The notes under the pieces are model-generated. The model did not search any database. It saw only the letters and a program-made list of their open reading frames with translations, and was not told the origin of the DNA. A program made the position numbers and the translations under genes. Shown here piece by piece: positions 44,512 through 53,512 of a DNA stretch of 64,000 bases. The stretch comes from an uncultured Lachnospiraceae bacterium (GTDB lineage: Bacteria; Bacillota; Clostridia; Lachnospirales; Lachnospiraceae), in assembly GCA_947575805.1 (NCBI GenBank), contig CANPOY010000001.1:1-64000 (forward strand), in the 5' to 3' direction. The first letter of the stretch is position 1. Each line of letters begins with the position of its first letter.

Positions 44512-46098
44512 TCAGGCCGCCCCGATTCGCCTTTTCAGCGCCGCCAGTACGCTTCCCGGACCCTGTATCATCTCGTTAAAATATGCCGTCACTTTTTCGG
44601 CAAGGCCTGCCTCAAATAAATCCACACCGAAAATAACCCTGTTTTCCAGCAATGGACGAAGCGCCTCCACAGAAACGGTATCCCTCAGGGAAATCCCACG
44701 AAGCTTTTCCTGACATTCCGCCAGCAGCGGATCCGACGAAGGTGTAAAGACTTCTCCCTTGTCGTCTACCGCCAACAGGTAACGAAGCCACCCTGCCAGA
44801 ACCAGAGGAATCAGCCGCAGGCTTCCCGCAGTTCCCCGCTCCAAATGTGCCTTAATGGTCTCGCCGAACCGAATCGGCAGCTTCTGAGAAGTATCGGTGG
44901 CAATTCTCTGCGGAGTATCCGGCAGAAAAGGATTGGGAAAGCGCTCCGTGAGCACCTCCTCCAGAAATTCCCCCGGATCAATGATTCCCGGATTCACTAC
45001 CACGGGCATCCCCTCCTCGTAAGCCATCTTCGTCACAAGGGCTTTCAGCTCCGGCTGCTGCATTTCCGCCGCAATAGACGTATGACCCAGGAGACAGCCA
45101 AAGACAGCCAGAGCCGTATGCAGAGGATTTAAACAGGTGCAGACCTTCATTTTCTCCACACTGTTCACCGTATCCCGATCGGTAAAGAGAATCCCCGCCT
45201 CCTCCAGCGCCGGCCTGCCGTTAGGGAAATCGTCCTCAATCACCAGGTACTGAGGTCTTTCCGCATTGACAAAGGGTGCCGCGTAGACTCCCCCGGGAGT
45301 CACGAAAGGCTTAATGTCTTTTATGCCGTCAGACGCCAGCTGCTCTTCCACCCTAGCGTCCGGCCGGGGCGTAATCTTATCGATCATCGACCAAGGGTAA
45401 GAAATCTTCTTCTTTAAGTATTGCAGCTCCTGATCATCTATATAGCCTTTCTCTCTCCATGCGGCAGCGATCTCCGTAACCGCCGTTTCGATCTTTTCAC
45501 CGTTGTGGGAACAATTATCCATAGAAACCAACGCCAGCGGCCTGCCGCAGGAATGGCAGCGTTTCAGACACAATGCCGCCAGCAGAGCCATCAGATGTTT
45601 ACAGCCTTCAGGCCCGGCCTCCATATCCTCCTTGATCTGAGGGAGCAGCTCTCCGTTGCTTCCCCGTATGGCATAGCCCTTTTCTGTAATGGTAAAGGAT
45701 ACCATCTGCAGGGAAGGCGCACAGAAAATCTCTTCTATTCGGGACATGTCGTCAGCCGTGGTAAGGGATTCGCCGATGGAGGCTACCACCTCCTTGTCTA
45801 TCCTGCCGTCGGAGTTAAGCGTAACCGCCACGGCAAGATTGTCATGCGGCCTGAAACATTCCGTAATCAGCTCCGCCCCATGGCTTTCCGCACAGATAAT
45901 CCCGGTAGTCTCGCAGCCTTTTTCCAGAAGCCGCTGGGCCGACACACAGAGAAAAGCCCGGAAGATATTGCCGGAACCAAAGTGGAGCCATTTGGGCTCC
46001 TTCGCGGTAGCAAGACACATCTGCCGGATGTCATACTTCGGAAGATGGTAGCCTGCCCACGCGCTTGTATCCTTAATGCCGTCTAAATTCAGTTTCAT
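44512..46098 (-). CDS. uxuB: Fructuronate reductase (mannonate oxidoreductase)
   Basis: A mannitol-dehydrogenase-family enzyme of 528 residues that reduces D-fructuronate to D-mannonate with NADH. The start at 46098 has AAGGAGG five bases upstream; a longer frame to 46113 lacks this. The N-terminal nucleotide-binding region includes HFGSGNIFRAF near 35-45 and ESHGAEL. The catalytic segment with SMDNCSHNGEKI near 200 and KKISYPWSMIDKITPRP near 235 matches the family. It lies 11 bases after uxuA. Together they handle glucuronate released by the GH115 enzyme. Confidence 0.93.
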   Translation of the reverse strand: MKLNLDGIKDTSAWAGYHLPKYDIRQMCLATAKEPKWLHFGSGNIFRAFLCVSAQRLLEKGCETTGIICAESHGAELITECFRPHDNLAVAVTLNSDGRIDKEVVASIGESLTTADDMSRIEEIFCAPSLQMVSFTITEKGYAIRGSNGELLPQIKEDMEAGPEGCKHLMALLAALCLKRCHSCGRPLALVSMDNCSHNGEKIETAVTEIAAAWREKGYIDDQELQYLKKKISYPWSMIDKITPRPDARVEEQLASDGIKDIKPFVTPGGVYAAPFVNAERPQYLVIEDDFPNGRPALEEAGILFTDRDTVNSVEKMKVCTCLNPLHTALAVFGCLLGHTSIAAEMQQPELKALVTKMAYEEGMPVVVNPGIIDPGEFLEEVLTERFPNPFLPDTPQRIATDTSQKLPIRFGETIKAHLERGTAGSLRLIPLVLAGWLRYLLAVDDKGEVFTPSSDPLLAECQEKLRGISLRDTVSVEALRPLLENRVIFGVDLFEAGLAEKVTAYFNEMIQGPGSVLAALKRRIGAA

Positions 46099-46109
46099 GA
46101 GAGCCTCCT

Positions 46110-47174
46110 TCAAAGATCATATTTTTCCAATGTATCAAAGCAGCCCAGAAGATACATGATTCCCAGCGCCCTGTCGTACAGGCCATAGCCCGGGCGACAT
46201 TTCTCACCCCAGATATGCCTGCCGTGATCGGGACGGATATACCCCTGATAACCACAGTCATGGTATGCCTTTACAATTTCGAGAATACCTGTATCTCCGT
46301 CACAGTCCCTGTGGGAAGCTTCGGAGAAATCACCGTTGGGGAAATGTTTCACATTGCGTATATGAGCAAAGGCAATGCGGTCGCAGTGCTTCCGGACAAT
46401 CTCCGCCACATTATTCCGGGGATTTGAGCTCATGGACCCGGAGCACAGGGTCAGGCAGTTATAGGGATCGTCCACCATGGCCAGAAAACGGTCAATGGCA
46501 GAAGCGTCCACCAGCAGACGAGGCAGCCCGAAAATATCCCAGGGCGGATCGTCCTGATGGATCGCCATCTTAATATCACATTCATGGCAGACCGGCATCA
46601 CTGCCTCCAGGAAATATTTCAGGTTCTCCCAGAGCTTTTCCTTGGTCACGTCCCTGTATGCCTCAAACAGCTCCGTAAGCTTTGCCATGCGCTCCGGTTC
46701 CCAGCCCGGCATGGTAAAGCCTTCGCACTTCTCCAGAATATATCTGGCCATCTCCTTCGGGTCATCAATAATTTTATCCTTTTCATAATACAGTGCGGTA
46801 GAGCCGTCACCCACCGGATGGAACAAATCGGTGCGGGTCCAGTCAAAAACCGGCATAAAATTGTAGCATATTACCTTGACGCCGAACTCCCGGAGATTGC
46901 GGATCGTCTGTATGTAATTCTCGATATATCTGTCCCGGCTGGGAAGTCCGATCTTGATGTCGTCATGGACATTCACGGACTCCACCACATCCGTGTTAAA
47001 TCCGTGCGCCTTGATCTGCTCCGTCACGGCGGCAATCTCTTCTTTCTCCCATATCTCTCCGGCCTGCTTGTCATGCAGGGCCCACACAATTCCCTCCACG
47101 CCGGGAATCTGGCGGATCTGGTCGAGGGTTACGGTATCATTCCCCTCGCCATACCAGCGAAATGTCATTTGCAT
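46110..47174 (-). CDS. uxuA: Mannonate dehydratase
   Basis: UxuA dehydrates D-mannonate to 2-keto-3-deoxygluconate. The ATG at 47174 with AAAGGGGGG upstream gives 354 residues, the normal length; an open frame reaches 47300 without RBS. Visible motifs: FRWYGEGNDTV at the N-terminus, HDKQAGEIW near 35, CYNFMPVFDWTRT near 105, MAIHQDDPPWDIFGLPR near 205, LCSGSMSSNP near 240, HIRNVKHF near 265, and IRPDHGRHIWGE near 315. It is first in the uxuA-uxuB pair. Glucuronate isomerase (uxaC) and KDG kinase/aldolase are not in this window. Confidence 0.96.
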   Translation of the reverse strand: MQMTFRWYGEGNDTVTLDQIRQIPGVEGIVWALHDKQAGEIWEKEEIAAVTEQIKAHGFNTDVVESVNVHDDIKIGLPSRDRYIENYIQTIRNLREFGVKVICYNFMPVFDWTRTDLFHPVGDGSTALYYEKDKIIDDPKEMARYILEKCEGFTMPGWEPERMAKLTELFEAYRDVTKEKLWENLKYFLEAVMPVCHECDIKMAIHQDDPPWDIFGLPRLLVDASAIDRFLAMVDDPYNCLTLCSGSMSSNPRNNVAEIVRKHCDRIAFAHIRNVKHFPNGDFSEASHRDCDGDTGILEIVKAYHDCGYQGYIRPDHGRHIWGEKCRPGYGLYDRALGIMYLLGCFDTLEKYDL

Positions 47175-47220
47175 AAAATGCCCCCCTTTACGAGTTGTGC
47201 TGTTAAAACTTGCTATGCTT

Positions 47221-47249
47221 AGTCTATCATGGATTTGCAAACTCAACAA
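47221..47249 (-). promoter_or_regulatory. Candidate uxuAB promoter
   Basis: On the minus strand TTGTTG (47244-47249) and TAGACT (47221-47226) are separated by 17 bases and lie about 47 bases before the uxuA ATG. The fit to consensus is moderate. Confidence 0.45.
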
Positions 47250-47329
47250 CTGTCTATCTGAAATTTTCTGGTTTCTGGATAGTTTTGCTGTAAGCATCAA
47301 ATAAGATAATAGACCTCTAAAATGCTAGC

Positions 47330-47825
47330 GTTTGAATTCTCGCCCCCCACAGGGGGCATCAATCAAACGACATAAATCCAACTTTCTGCCCTCGTGTTTC
47401 AATTCTCGCCCCCCCACAGGGGGCATCTAATGGCAGCGGCGACCGCAGATTTGCCATTACTGTTTCAATTCTCGCCCCCGCACAGGGGGCATCCGATCTG
47501 GACGGGGAAAGAATTGCTGTTGTGTTTGTTTCAATTCTCGCCCCCGCACAGGGGGCATCTTTTTCCAGCCTAGTAATAGCTGCATTAAATTTACGGTTTC
47601 AATTCTCGCCCCCGCACAGGGGGCATCGGAGAAAAATAAAACGGTCCGCCATGCAATAATGTTTCAATTCTCGCCCCCGCACAGGGGGCATCAGGGCAGT
47701 CCGGCAGCTGCAAAGGTGGTTAAGGAAGTTTCAATTCTCGCCCCCGCACAGGGGGCATCGGCATTGGCAGATGGGGTGATGGGGAAGTATGAGGTTTCAA
47801 TTCTCGCCCCCGCACAGGGGGCATC
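47330..47825 (-). CRISPR. Type I-C CRISPR array, 8 repeats and 7 spacers
   Basis: The 32-base repeat reads on the plus strand as GTTTCAATTCTCGC, then CCCCGCACAGGGGGCATC. On the minus strand it ends in ATTGAAAC, as I-C repeats do, with a GCCCCCTG/CAGGGGGC-type internal stem. Repeat starts are 47330, 47396, 47462, 47528, 47596, 47661, 47728 and 47794. Spacers are 33-36 bases. The six repeats nearest the cas genes are identical. The one at 47396 has one base change and the one at 47330 is 31 bases with two differences. So decay is at the leader-distal end and transcription should run from the cas2 side on the minus strand. Confidence 0.97.
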
Positions 47826-48011
47826 CGCAAAAATATCCAACTTTTCCTTCCTATATTTGTGCAGAATATCTGAAATTCTTCAAAAAATGAAAAATAATTC
47901 CTACCTAAAATCTATTTTGCATCTATTCAATCTTTTATTAGGCAACATTTTCTGCGCGAACCTCCCGCATATACGCCAATGATTATGATCCGCGCAATCT
48001 ACTGACCCCAA
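47826..48011 (-). promoter_or_regulatory. CRISPR leader
   Basis: An AT-rich 186-bp stretch between cas2 and the first intact repeat, without a gene. It is the expected leader carrying the array promoter and adaptation signals. I see A/T runs (for example near 47879-47900) but no unmistakable promoter. Confidence 0.7.
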
Positions 48012-48302
48012 TCAAAACATAATTATCCCATCCTGTTCATATACCAGCTCCTTCCCCAGCGTTTCTATCCGAGGACGCCAATTACTTCCTAAACGATAAA
48101 AACGCACCGAATCTTTCTCCTTATCTATTACTTCGGATAAGCTTGCTTTCAACGTAACCAGTTGGGCCGGATCAACCAATACCTCAAATACCGAATTCTG
48201 CACCCGACAGCCATATGCTTCACAGAGCTTCGCTACTTTCCGCAGACGTTTCTCGCCTGCAGCATCTGTTGTATTCACATCATAAGAAACAACAAGCATC
48301 AT
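48012..48302 (-). CDS. cas2: CRISPR-associated endonuclease Cas2
   Basis: A 96-residue Cas2, the small dimer that bridges two Cas1 dimers during spacer capture. The ferredoxin-like fold begins with LVVSYDVNT, with the conserved aspartate at residue 8, followed by RLRKVAKLCEAYGCRVQNSVFE. That last segment is typical of the I-C form. It ends directly at the leader. The start lies 6 bases after the cas1 stop. Confidence 0.96.
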   Translation of the reverse strand: MMLVVSYDVNTTDAAGEKRLRKVAKLCEAYGCRVQNSVFEVLVDPAQLVTLKASLSEVIDKEKDSVRFYRLGSNWRPRIETLGKELVYEQDGIIMF

Positions 48303-48308
48303 ACTGCA

Positions 48309-49325
48309 TCACCTCCAATGAAAGGGTGGATAATCATCCAATTCGTCTCGCAATACCCTCGCAAAGAGCATCGCCTGCACATGCGGAATCAATCCAATAG
48401 ATATTTTTTCCTGCAAAAACGGATGCTGAATCTGTTCCTTCTTTCGTTCCTGCCACGCCTTTAACACAATTTTTCGTCCGTTTTCTCCTAAAAGAACCGG
48501 TGGTGTCAGTTGCTCAAAATGCTTTAAGGTAATCTGTCCTCTGTTTATCAACGCAACAACAAGACGGTCACAGAGCGGCACTCTCAATTCTTCCATCAAA
48601 TCCAGGGCCAGAGCAGGTCTGCCTGGCCGCAAAGTATGCAGAAATCCTGCGGCAGGATCCAGACCCACACCCTCCAAAGCAGATTGCACATCGTTCTTTA
48701 ATAAAGTATATAAAAAGGATAACAGTGCATTCACGGGGTCCTCCGGAGGCCGGCGGTTTCTACCCTCAAATCTCATTTCTTCGCCGACCAGCATAGCCGA
48801 AAATGCCGCATAATATGCTGCAGCAGCCGCTCCCTCCAGCCCACGCATGGAATCAATACTTGGGCTCTCCCGAAGTTCTTCCGCTATTCGTGCTACTTTC
48901 TGAATCGAATCCGAAAATATCTCTTCTTTTTCTTTGCGTTCCCTTCGAACCCTCATTAAAAATTCCCTGCTGTTGACCAGCTTTCCCAATAAAATACTGC
49001 GCACAAGTCTTTTACTGAGAACCAAATCATCCAGCGCAACAAACTGTCTACGTCTTAGCAATATATTTCCTTGAACCGGCCCTTGGATTCTGCCATAAAA
49101 CTTTCCATATTCAGATAGAAATATCAAGCTGATTCCCCTCTGTCCACAAAAACCAATCAATGGCGTAGACACTGTTACATTTCCAAAACAATAGATAGAG
49201 GAAATTGTATGAGCGGGAACCCGCACCTTCTCTTCCCCGCCTATCTTCACACCGATTGCTTCATTCTCTAAAAACAGATAGGTGTCCGGGGTCAGAATAT
49301 ATAACGTATTTAGCAGATGCTTCAT
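48309..49325 (-). CDS. cas1: CRISPR-associated integrase Cas1
   Basis: The spacer integrase, 338 residues, I-C subtype. The N-terminal beta domain starts LNTLYILTPDTYLFLENEAI. In the helical domain the catalytic glutamate lies in MRGLEGAAAAAYY (near 155), the histidine in FLHTLRPGRPALALDLMEE (near 220) and the acidic residue in that same segment. It overlaps the cas4 stop by 4 bases (ATGA). Together with Cas2 and Cas4 it forms a complete adaptation module. Confidence 0.97.
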   Translation of the reverse strand: MKHLLNTLYILTPDTYLFLENEAIGVKIGGEEKVRVPAHTISSIYCFGNVTVSTPLIGFCGQRGISLIFLSEYGKFYGRIQGPVQGNILLRRRQFVALDDLVLSKRLVRSILLGKLVNSREFLMRVRRERKEKEEIFSDSIQKVARIAEELRESPSIDSMRGLEGAAAAAYYAAFSAMLVGEEMRFEGRNRRPPEDPVNALLSFLYTLLKNDVQSALEGVGLDPAAGFLHTLRPGRPALALDLMEELRVPLCDRLVVALINRGQITLKHFEQLTPPVLLGENGRKIVLKAWQERKKEQIQHPFLQEKISIGLIPHVQAMLFARVLRDELDDYPPFHWR

Positions 49326-50002
49326 TCTATCTCCTTAACCGCTTCCTCCCAAAGGCACTGACTGTATGACTGGGCCGAGCGTTTGATTCTTGGCTGACAT
49401 GCCTCCTGTAGGGAACATTTCTTGCACTTTGCACTGTAAAACGCCGGAACAGTTTTCTGGTTTTCAACCATATCCGCTATTTCCTGTGCCGTTTTCCATG
49501 TCTGCTCCCGCAATTTTCGTGAAAGCAAAACCTCATCACGTCTGTGCGCGTCAATGAAGAAGATGGCTCCCGCCGGAATCTGCACGCCGAAACGCTCTTC
49601 CAGACAGATTGCCTGGGCACATAGCTGAAGATGATATTCTTCCTCGTCCCGCACAACTCCATGTTTATATTCCACAGGGTAAAATGTATATTTTCCCTCT
49701 CCATAAGGAATAGGAACACCTGATGCGGACGGATGCGCTTCCACACAATCGCAAAATCCGCTCACTCCAAGCATGCGAGAAAAAACCGGCATTTCAAAAA
49801 TATGTATGGTATCTCCCCGTTGTTCCGTTCTCCCGGTGTGCACCCGCTTATGCTGCATCCTCCCTGCCGCCGTATATTCATTTTCCTGCCAGATTTGTTC
49901 TAAGGCAAGCAGTGCGCAGCGTCTTTTACAGTATCCGTACTGTGACAGCCACGACAGCGGAAAAAATTCCCTGGGCTCATCCTCTGAAAAACTCTGCATC
50001 AT
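49322..50002 (-). CDS. cas4: CRISPR-associated exonuclease Cas4
   Basis: Cas4 trims pre-spacers and helps choose those with a correct PAM. The start at 50002 (GAGGTG five bases upstream) gives 226 residues. A longer frame to 50059 would overlap cas7 more. The iron-sulfur ligands are a cysteine in SQYGYCKRRC near 20-25 and the C-terminal cluster AKCKKCSLQEAC near 195-205. The RecB-type nuclease motif is in VEYKHG near 110 and in EEYHLQLCAQAICLEE, the usual QxxxY-like region. Confidence 0.95.
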   Translation of the reverse strand: MMQSFSEDEPREFFPLSWLSQYGYCKRRCALLALEQIWQENEYTAAGRMQHKRVHTGRTEQRGDTIHIFEMPVFSRMLGVSGFCDCVEAHPSASGVPIPYGEGKYTFYPVEYKHGVVRDEEEYHLQLCAQAICLEERFGVQIPAGAIFFIDAHRRDEVLLSRKLREQTWKTAQEIADMVENQKTVPAFYSAKCKKCSLQEACQPRIKRSAQSYSQCLWEEAVKEIE

Positions 50003-50972
50003 CAGGCACCTCGTTCCAACTGATTTCTGCATACGGATTGCACAGAAAACCAATGTCAATTCCTGCAGGACGTGCCTCCATATCTATCTCCGCATCATAA
50101 TCCTTCCATGATGCCGGGTATGCCACATTCTCTTTTTTCTGCACATGAACCATATCAAACAGCCGATGCGCCGGAGCACATCCAAGGGCTGCCTGCCGTT
50201 TCCTCTGGTTCAAATCCGAATCCGTTCCCGTATGGCGGAAAATAATCAGCGGCGTAATCACGGACATCTCACCCTTACTGGAAGAACGGTCATGCTCATA
50301 CATATTCAAAATGGATTCAAAAAGGATATTCAAATCCTGCCCGTCAAATCCCGTTTCTTTCGCTAGGTTTGCACTAATAAACCCTCTCGCCTCATACAAT
50401 CCATAGGGAATAAACTGTTTTCTTCCCATAGTGCGAAGCTTGTCCTCCGGCTGTTGCTGCTCCCATGCTTCATACTCCTCCACAGTCTTGGCATTTCTCG
50501 CAGCATCCGCTGTTGCCATTCTTGTAATAGAAATATCCAATGGCTGAATGGGATCCAGAGAACGTGCAAATGCAATCTGTACCGGCCCGCGTACCTGGCC
50601 GGCATTTGGCCCGGTGGACATCACCGCGCCGAATGTACGCACATCATAAAACATCTCACATGCCTTTTTACGTCCTGCATAAACCTCATTTTTACCTTTC
50701 GCCGAAAGCTCCGTCCCGCTGAGCGCTTTTGCACGGGCTATACCTGTATTAATATTGCTGGCGCTGCGGACAAGCATTTCCATCCCATCATTACCCTGAT
50801 AAGCAGCCTGTACATAATTCCTTATTCTGCGCTTGATTGCCACATCCGTAATATATCCGTGAAGACTCTGTGGGTCTGTACGCGGCGTATTACCCATATC
50901 AGGATCCCCATTTGGATTTCCGTTCCTACACTCAATATAAAACATAAACTCATAACGATTCTCAATCGCCAT
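49977..50972 (-). CDS. cas7: Cascade backbone protein Cas7 (Csd2), type I-C
   Basis: The repeated crRNA-binding backbone subunit of the I-C effector. With the ATG at 50972 it has 331 residues; a GTG at 50981 overlapping the cas8c stop (GTGA) is an alternative. The N-terminus has IENRYEFMFYIECRNGNPNGDPDMGNTPRTDP, the RAMP-fold signature of this subtype. VRTFGAVMSTG near 115 and GPVQIAFARSLDPI near 130 are also typical. It lies between cas8c and cas4. Confidence 0.96.
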   Translation of the reverse strand: MAIENRYEFMFYIECRNGNPNGDPDMGNTPRTDPQSLHGYITDVAIKRRIRNYVQAAYQGNDGMEMLVRSASNINTGIARAKALSGTELSAKGKNEVYAGRKKACEMFYDVRTFGAVMSTGPNAGQVRGPVQIAFARSLDPIQPLDISITRMATADAARNAKTVEEYEAWEQQQPEDKLRTMGRKQFIPYGLYEARGFISANLAKETGFDGQDLNILFESILNMYEHDRSSSKGEMSVITPLIIFRHTGTDSDLNQRKRQAALGCAPAHRLFDMVHVQKKENVAYPASWKDYDAEIDMEARPAGIDIGFLCNPYAEISWNEVPDDAEFFRG

Positions 50973-50977
50973 ACCTG

Positions 50978-52810
50978 TCACCTCTCCTCCTCTTTCTTTC
51001 CGGAATAAATCTCTGCCTTTTGCTGATAATATCCCAATGCAAACTCCGTCTGCTGCATCATTGTAAGTACAGTTGGAATATCACGTTCTCCCATACTCTG
51101 ATATATTTCTGTCAGTATTTTCTCGTAATAAACTGCCAGCCCCCGTTCCAGCTTTGCCAAATGGTACTGAGAAAGCTGGGACAATTTCCCGATTACCAGT
51201 CCTGGTCCTGCCATAGCAGCGGCGTAATACCGCTCTGCAATTCCTGCATTTACCTCCGGCATTGCTTTCTCCTGAATCACAGAGTAAACAGCCATCAAGC
51301 GTCCGCACAGATATGCGGCACTGCGATTCTGCCGGTTAAGCTCTTCTTTCATATTCTCTTCCCCACCTTCTTTCCTCTGTTTTCTTCTAATCCACGCTTT
51401 CAGGAATTGATAAGCCAGTGTCTCCTGTCCAGTGGACTTACGGGCATCCCTTTTCTGTGCGCTGTTTCCTTTCTCTGTAATTGCGCCCTCTCCGTTCCCT
51501 TGCTTTTTATCCTTTTCTGTCAGAATATAAGCCCTGAGCCATTGCAGAACCCGGTAAGCTGCCTCGTCTGGCAGATGACTTCCATGAATCGCCGCATAAG
51601 TTACACGCTGAGCGAGATTTAATAATTCATGATCCATCCGCTCCCATATTCTGCTCCCTCCGCCAGGTTTTAACATGCGTAAGCATAATGCCTTTAGCTT
51701 TGGAGGGCGCGTCACTCCCTGTCCTCCGGGCAGAATCAGCCGCAAGTCCTCAAACCATAAGCAGATATTCTCGTACAGCTCCTCATAGCTTCCTTCATGC
51801 CAGCCCCGCACCATCATTCTTCCGCCTGCGCCGGACAAGGGCATCATATAATACATCACATCCGGTTTCCCAGCCAGTTTCCCTTCCTGAATAGATTGCA
51901 CCAGTGCCTGTGCCGCTGAAAAAGCCTCCCTCTCTTCTTCCCTGTCTGAAGCTTCTTCCTCTTCCCCCTCTACCATATCTCCGCCAAACAGCATGGAAAG
52001 CATATCCTCCTGCTTTTTTACCTGACCGGAATACCAGTGAATCATTTTCGCGCCTGCCAAAACGTCAGCCTTCTCAATCAGTTCGCCTAAAGCAGCATTC
52101 ACAGCTGTCATTGCCACCTCGGACACCACCGCGTTTGCACTCTGCTTTAATCCGTAGGACTGAAAGGCATCTTTATCAAAGCACAAAAATGCGTCTCCTG
52201 ATGTATGCCCGCCAACACTCAACAATCCTGACACTTTCGGCACCGTAGCCATAGGTTGGGACAGTTCCCCTGTAATCAGACATCTCTCCCCTTTCCTTCC
52301 AGATGCTGGCTGCATTCTTTTCCTGAACTGATTCCAACATTCAAAATAGTGCTCGCTTCGTTCAAGATATTGGCCGTCTACTGCAAATCCAACCGGATCC
52401 GCAGGTTTTAATTTCTTGTCCGCCAGTGCATTCCTCATTTCTTCCAATATCCTGGAATCCCGAAGTGCATCTGCGGCAATGCCGAACAGCGGCTCCGCTT
52501 TTCTACCTTCTTCAAAAAAGGAAAGAAAAAAGTCGTGTTTCGCAGGCACATTCTTATCCTTCTTCTCATCATTCACAATACAGAGAACAATTCCTGCTTT
52601 CTCAATCAGCGGATTGCAATACCGTGTACCATTTGCCGCTGCTCCCGCATCCGGTGCATTCACTGTTTCTGCATCTTTTTCCCTGATTACCAAATCCAGA
52701 AATTCTCCTGACGCAGACAGGTGAAAATATCCCTTGAGACGTTTGGGCTTAAAGCCGGGACGGGCGGCAAGCTTATGTTCAACCGCATACCGATATAGTT
52801 CCTCAAGCAT
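50978..52810 (-). CDS. cas8c: Cascade large subunit Cas8c (Csd1), type I-C
   Basis: The subtype-defining large subunit, 610 residues, which recognises the PAM and opens target DNA. In many I-C systems an internal start also yields a small subunit (Cas11c) from the C-terminal part. Here the methionine in EENMKEELNRQNRSAAYL (near residue 490) has GGTGGGG/GAAGAG-rich sequence upstream and could serve, as an inference. Features: ARPGFKPKRLKGYFHL near the start, CLITGELSQP near 180, and the middle acidic stretch EGEEEEASDREEER near 285. Confidence 0.95.
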   Translation of the reverse strand: MLEELYRYAVEHKLAARPGFKPKRLKGYFHLSASGEFLDLVIREKDAETVNAPDAGAAANGTRYCNPLIEKAGIVLCIVNDEKKDKNVPAKHDFFLSFFEEGRKAEPLFGIAADALRDSRILEEMRNALADKKLKPADPVGFAVDGQYLERSEHYFECWNQFRKRMQPASGRKGERCLITGELSQPMATVPKVSGLLSVGGHTSGDAFLCFDKDAFQSYGLKQSANAVVSEVAMTAVNAALGELIEKADVLAGAKMIHWYSGQVKKQEDMLSMLFGGDMVEGEEEEASDREEEREAFSAAQALVQSIQEGKLAGKPDVMYYMMPLSGAGGRMMVRGWHEGSYEELYENICLWFEDLRLILPGGQGVTRPPKLKALCLRMLKPGGGSRIWERMDHELLNLAQRVTYAAIHGSHLPDEAAYRVLQWLRAYILTEKDKKQGNGEGAITEKGNSAQKRDARKSTGQETLAYQFLKAWIRRKQRKEGGEENMKEELNRQNRSAAYLCGRLMAVYSVIQEKAMPEVNAGIAERYYAAAMAGPGLVIGKLSQLSQYHLAKLERGLAVYYEKILTEIYQSMGERDIPTVLTMMQQTEFALGYYQQKAEIYSGKKEEER

Positions 52811-53495
52811 ATTCTCCTAGCTCCTTTCCCCCTTTCAGGACTTCCGGTGAATCATAAGGCGGAACTTCCAGAACGCCCCGAATCAAATGCCCATGGAACA
52901 GCGAAATCTCAGGCTCTGCCTGTTTTGCGACGCCCCACTTGTGCAGATTAAATACATCATACACCATTAACCCCAAATCCATCGTAATATCAATGGGTTC
53001 TCCTGCGCCGGAATCCCACTCAAAATAGGCCGGGAATTCACGTGTCCCCATACATGGCTGCATAAAGGCCTGGCCCCGTTTTACCCTTCGCTCAAACTGA
53101 TCCATTAAATTTCCCGGCGCATGACCATAAGCAGCCCTGGGCACTATTTCTGCCGTAATCCGATAACGGACATCCTGCAGAACAACGGATTGCCTCTGCG
53201 TCCTGTCATCTTCTATGTCAATGCACGCTTTCAGAGTATTGGCCTGAGGAATCTTCATCATTTTACTTTTTATTTCATTCCTCTTAAATGATATGTATCG
53301 AATGGGCGACAACACTTCAATTTTCCGAACCTGCCAGTAAAATTCCGGCGGCTTGGAATAAATGGAAGACAACAGCCCTCTGATTGCGCCTGGTGTAGGC
53401 ACCGCATATGTCATCCGTTCCACCTTACTCTCGGGCCGCGTCCAAAGGGCAAAATCTCCCCAGATATCAATGGTTGCACTTGGATTCTTACTCAT
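52803..53495 (-). CDS. cas5c: Cas5c (Cas5d), crRNA-processing subunit of type I-C
   Basis: In type I-C there is no Cas6; Cas5c cuts the repeat RNA and stays on the 5' handle. The 230-residue protein carries the family's IDIWGDFALWTRPESKVER start and YAVPTPGAIRGLLSSIYSKP near 30-50. It also has the FKRNEIKSKM loop near 75, and its C-terminus includes HGHLIRGVLEVPPYDSPEVLKGG. It overlaps cas8c by 8 bases. No cas6 is seen in the locus, in agreement. Confidence 0.95.
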   Translation of the reverse strand: MSKNPSATIDIWGDFALWTRPESKVERMTYAVPTPGAIRGLLSSIYSKPPEFYWQVRKIEVLSPIRYISFKRNEIKSKMMKIPQANTLKACIDIEDDRTQRQSVVLQDVRYRITAEIVPRAAYGHAPGNLMDQFERRVKRGQAFMQPCMGTREFPAYFEWDSGAGEPIDITMDLGLMVYDVFNLHKWGVAKQAEPEISLFHGHLIRGVLEVPPYDSPEVLKGGKELGEYA

Positions 53496-53512
53496 ACTTC
53501 ACCTCCCCTTTC

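Noticed and set aside
47175-47300. N-terminal extension of UxuA
   Set aside because: The extra 42 residues have no family similarity, and the ATG at 47174 has a strong ribosome binding site and gives the normal length.
47659-47982. 107-codon open frame across the CRISPR array
   Set aside because: It is made of repeats and spacers, with recurring peptide units that come from the 32-base repeat.
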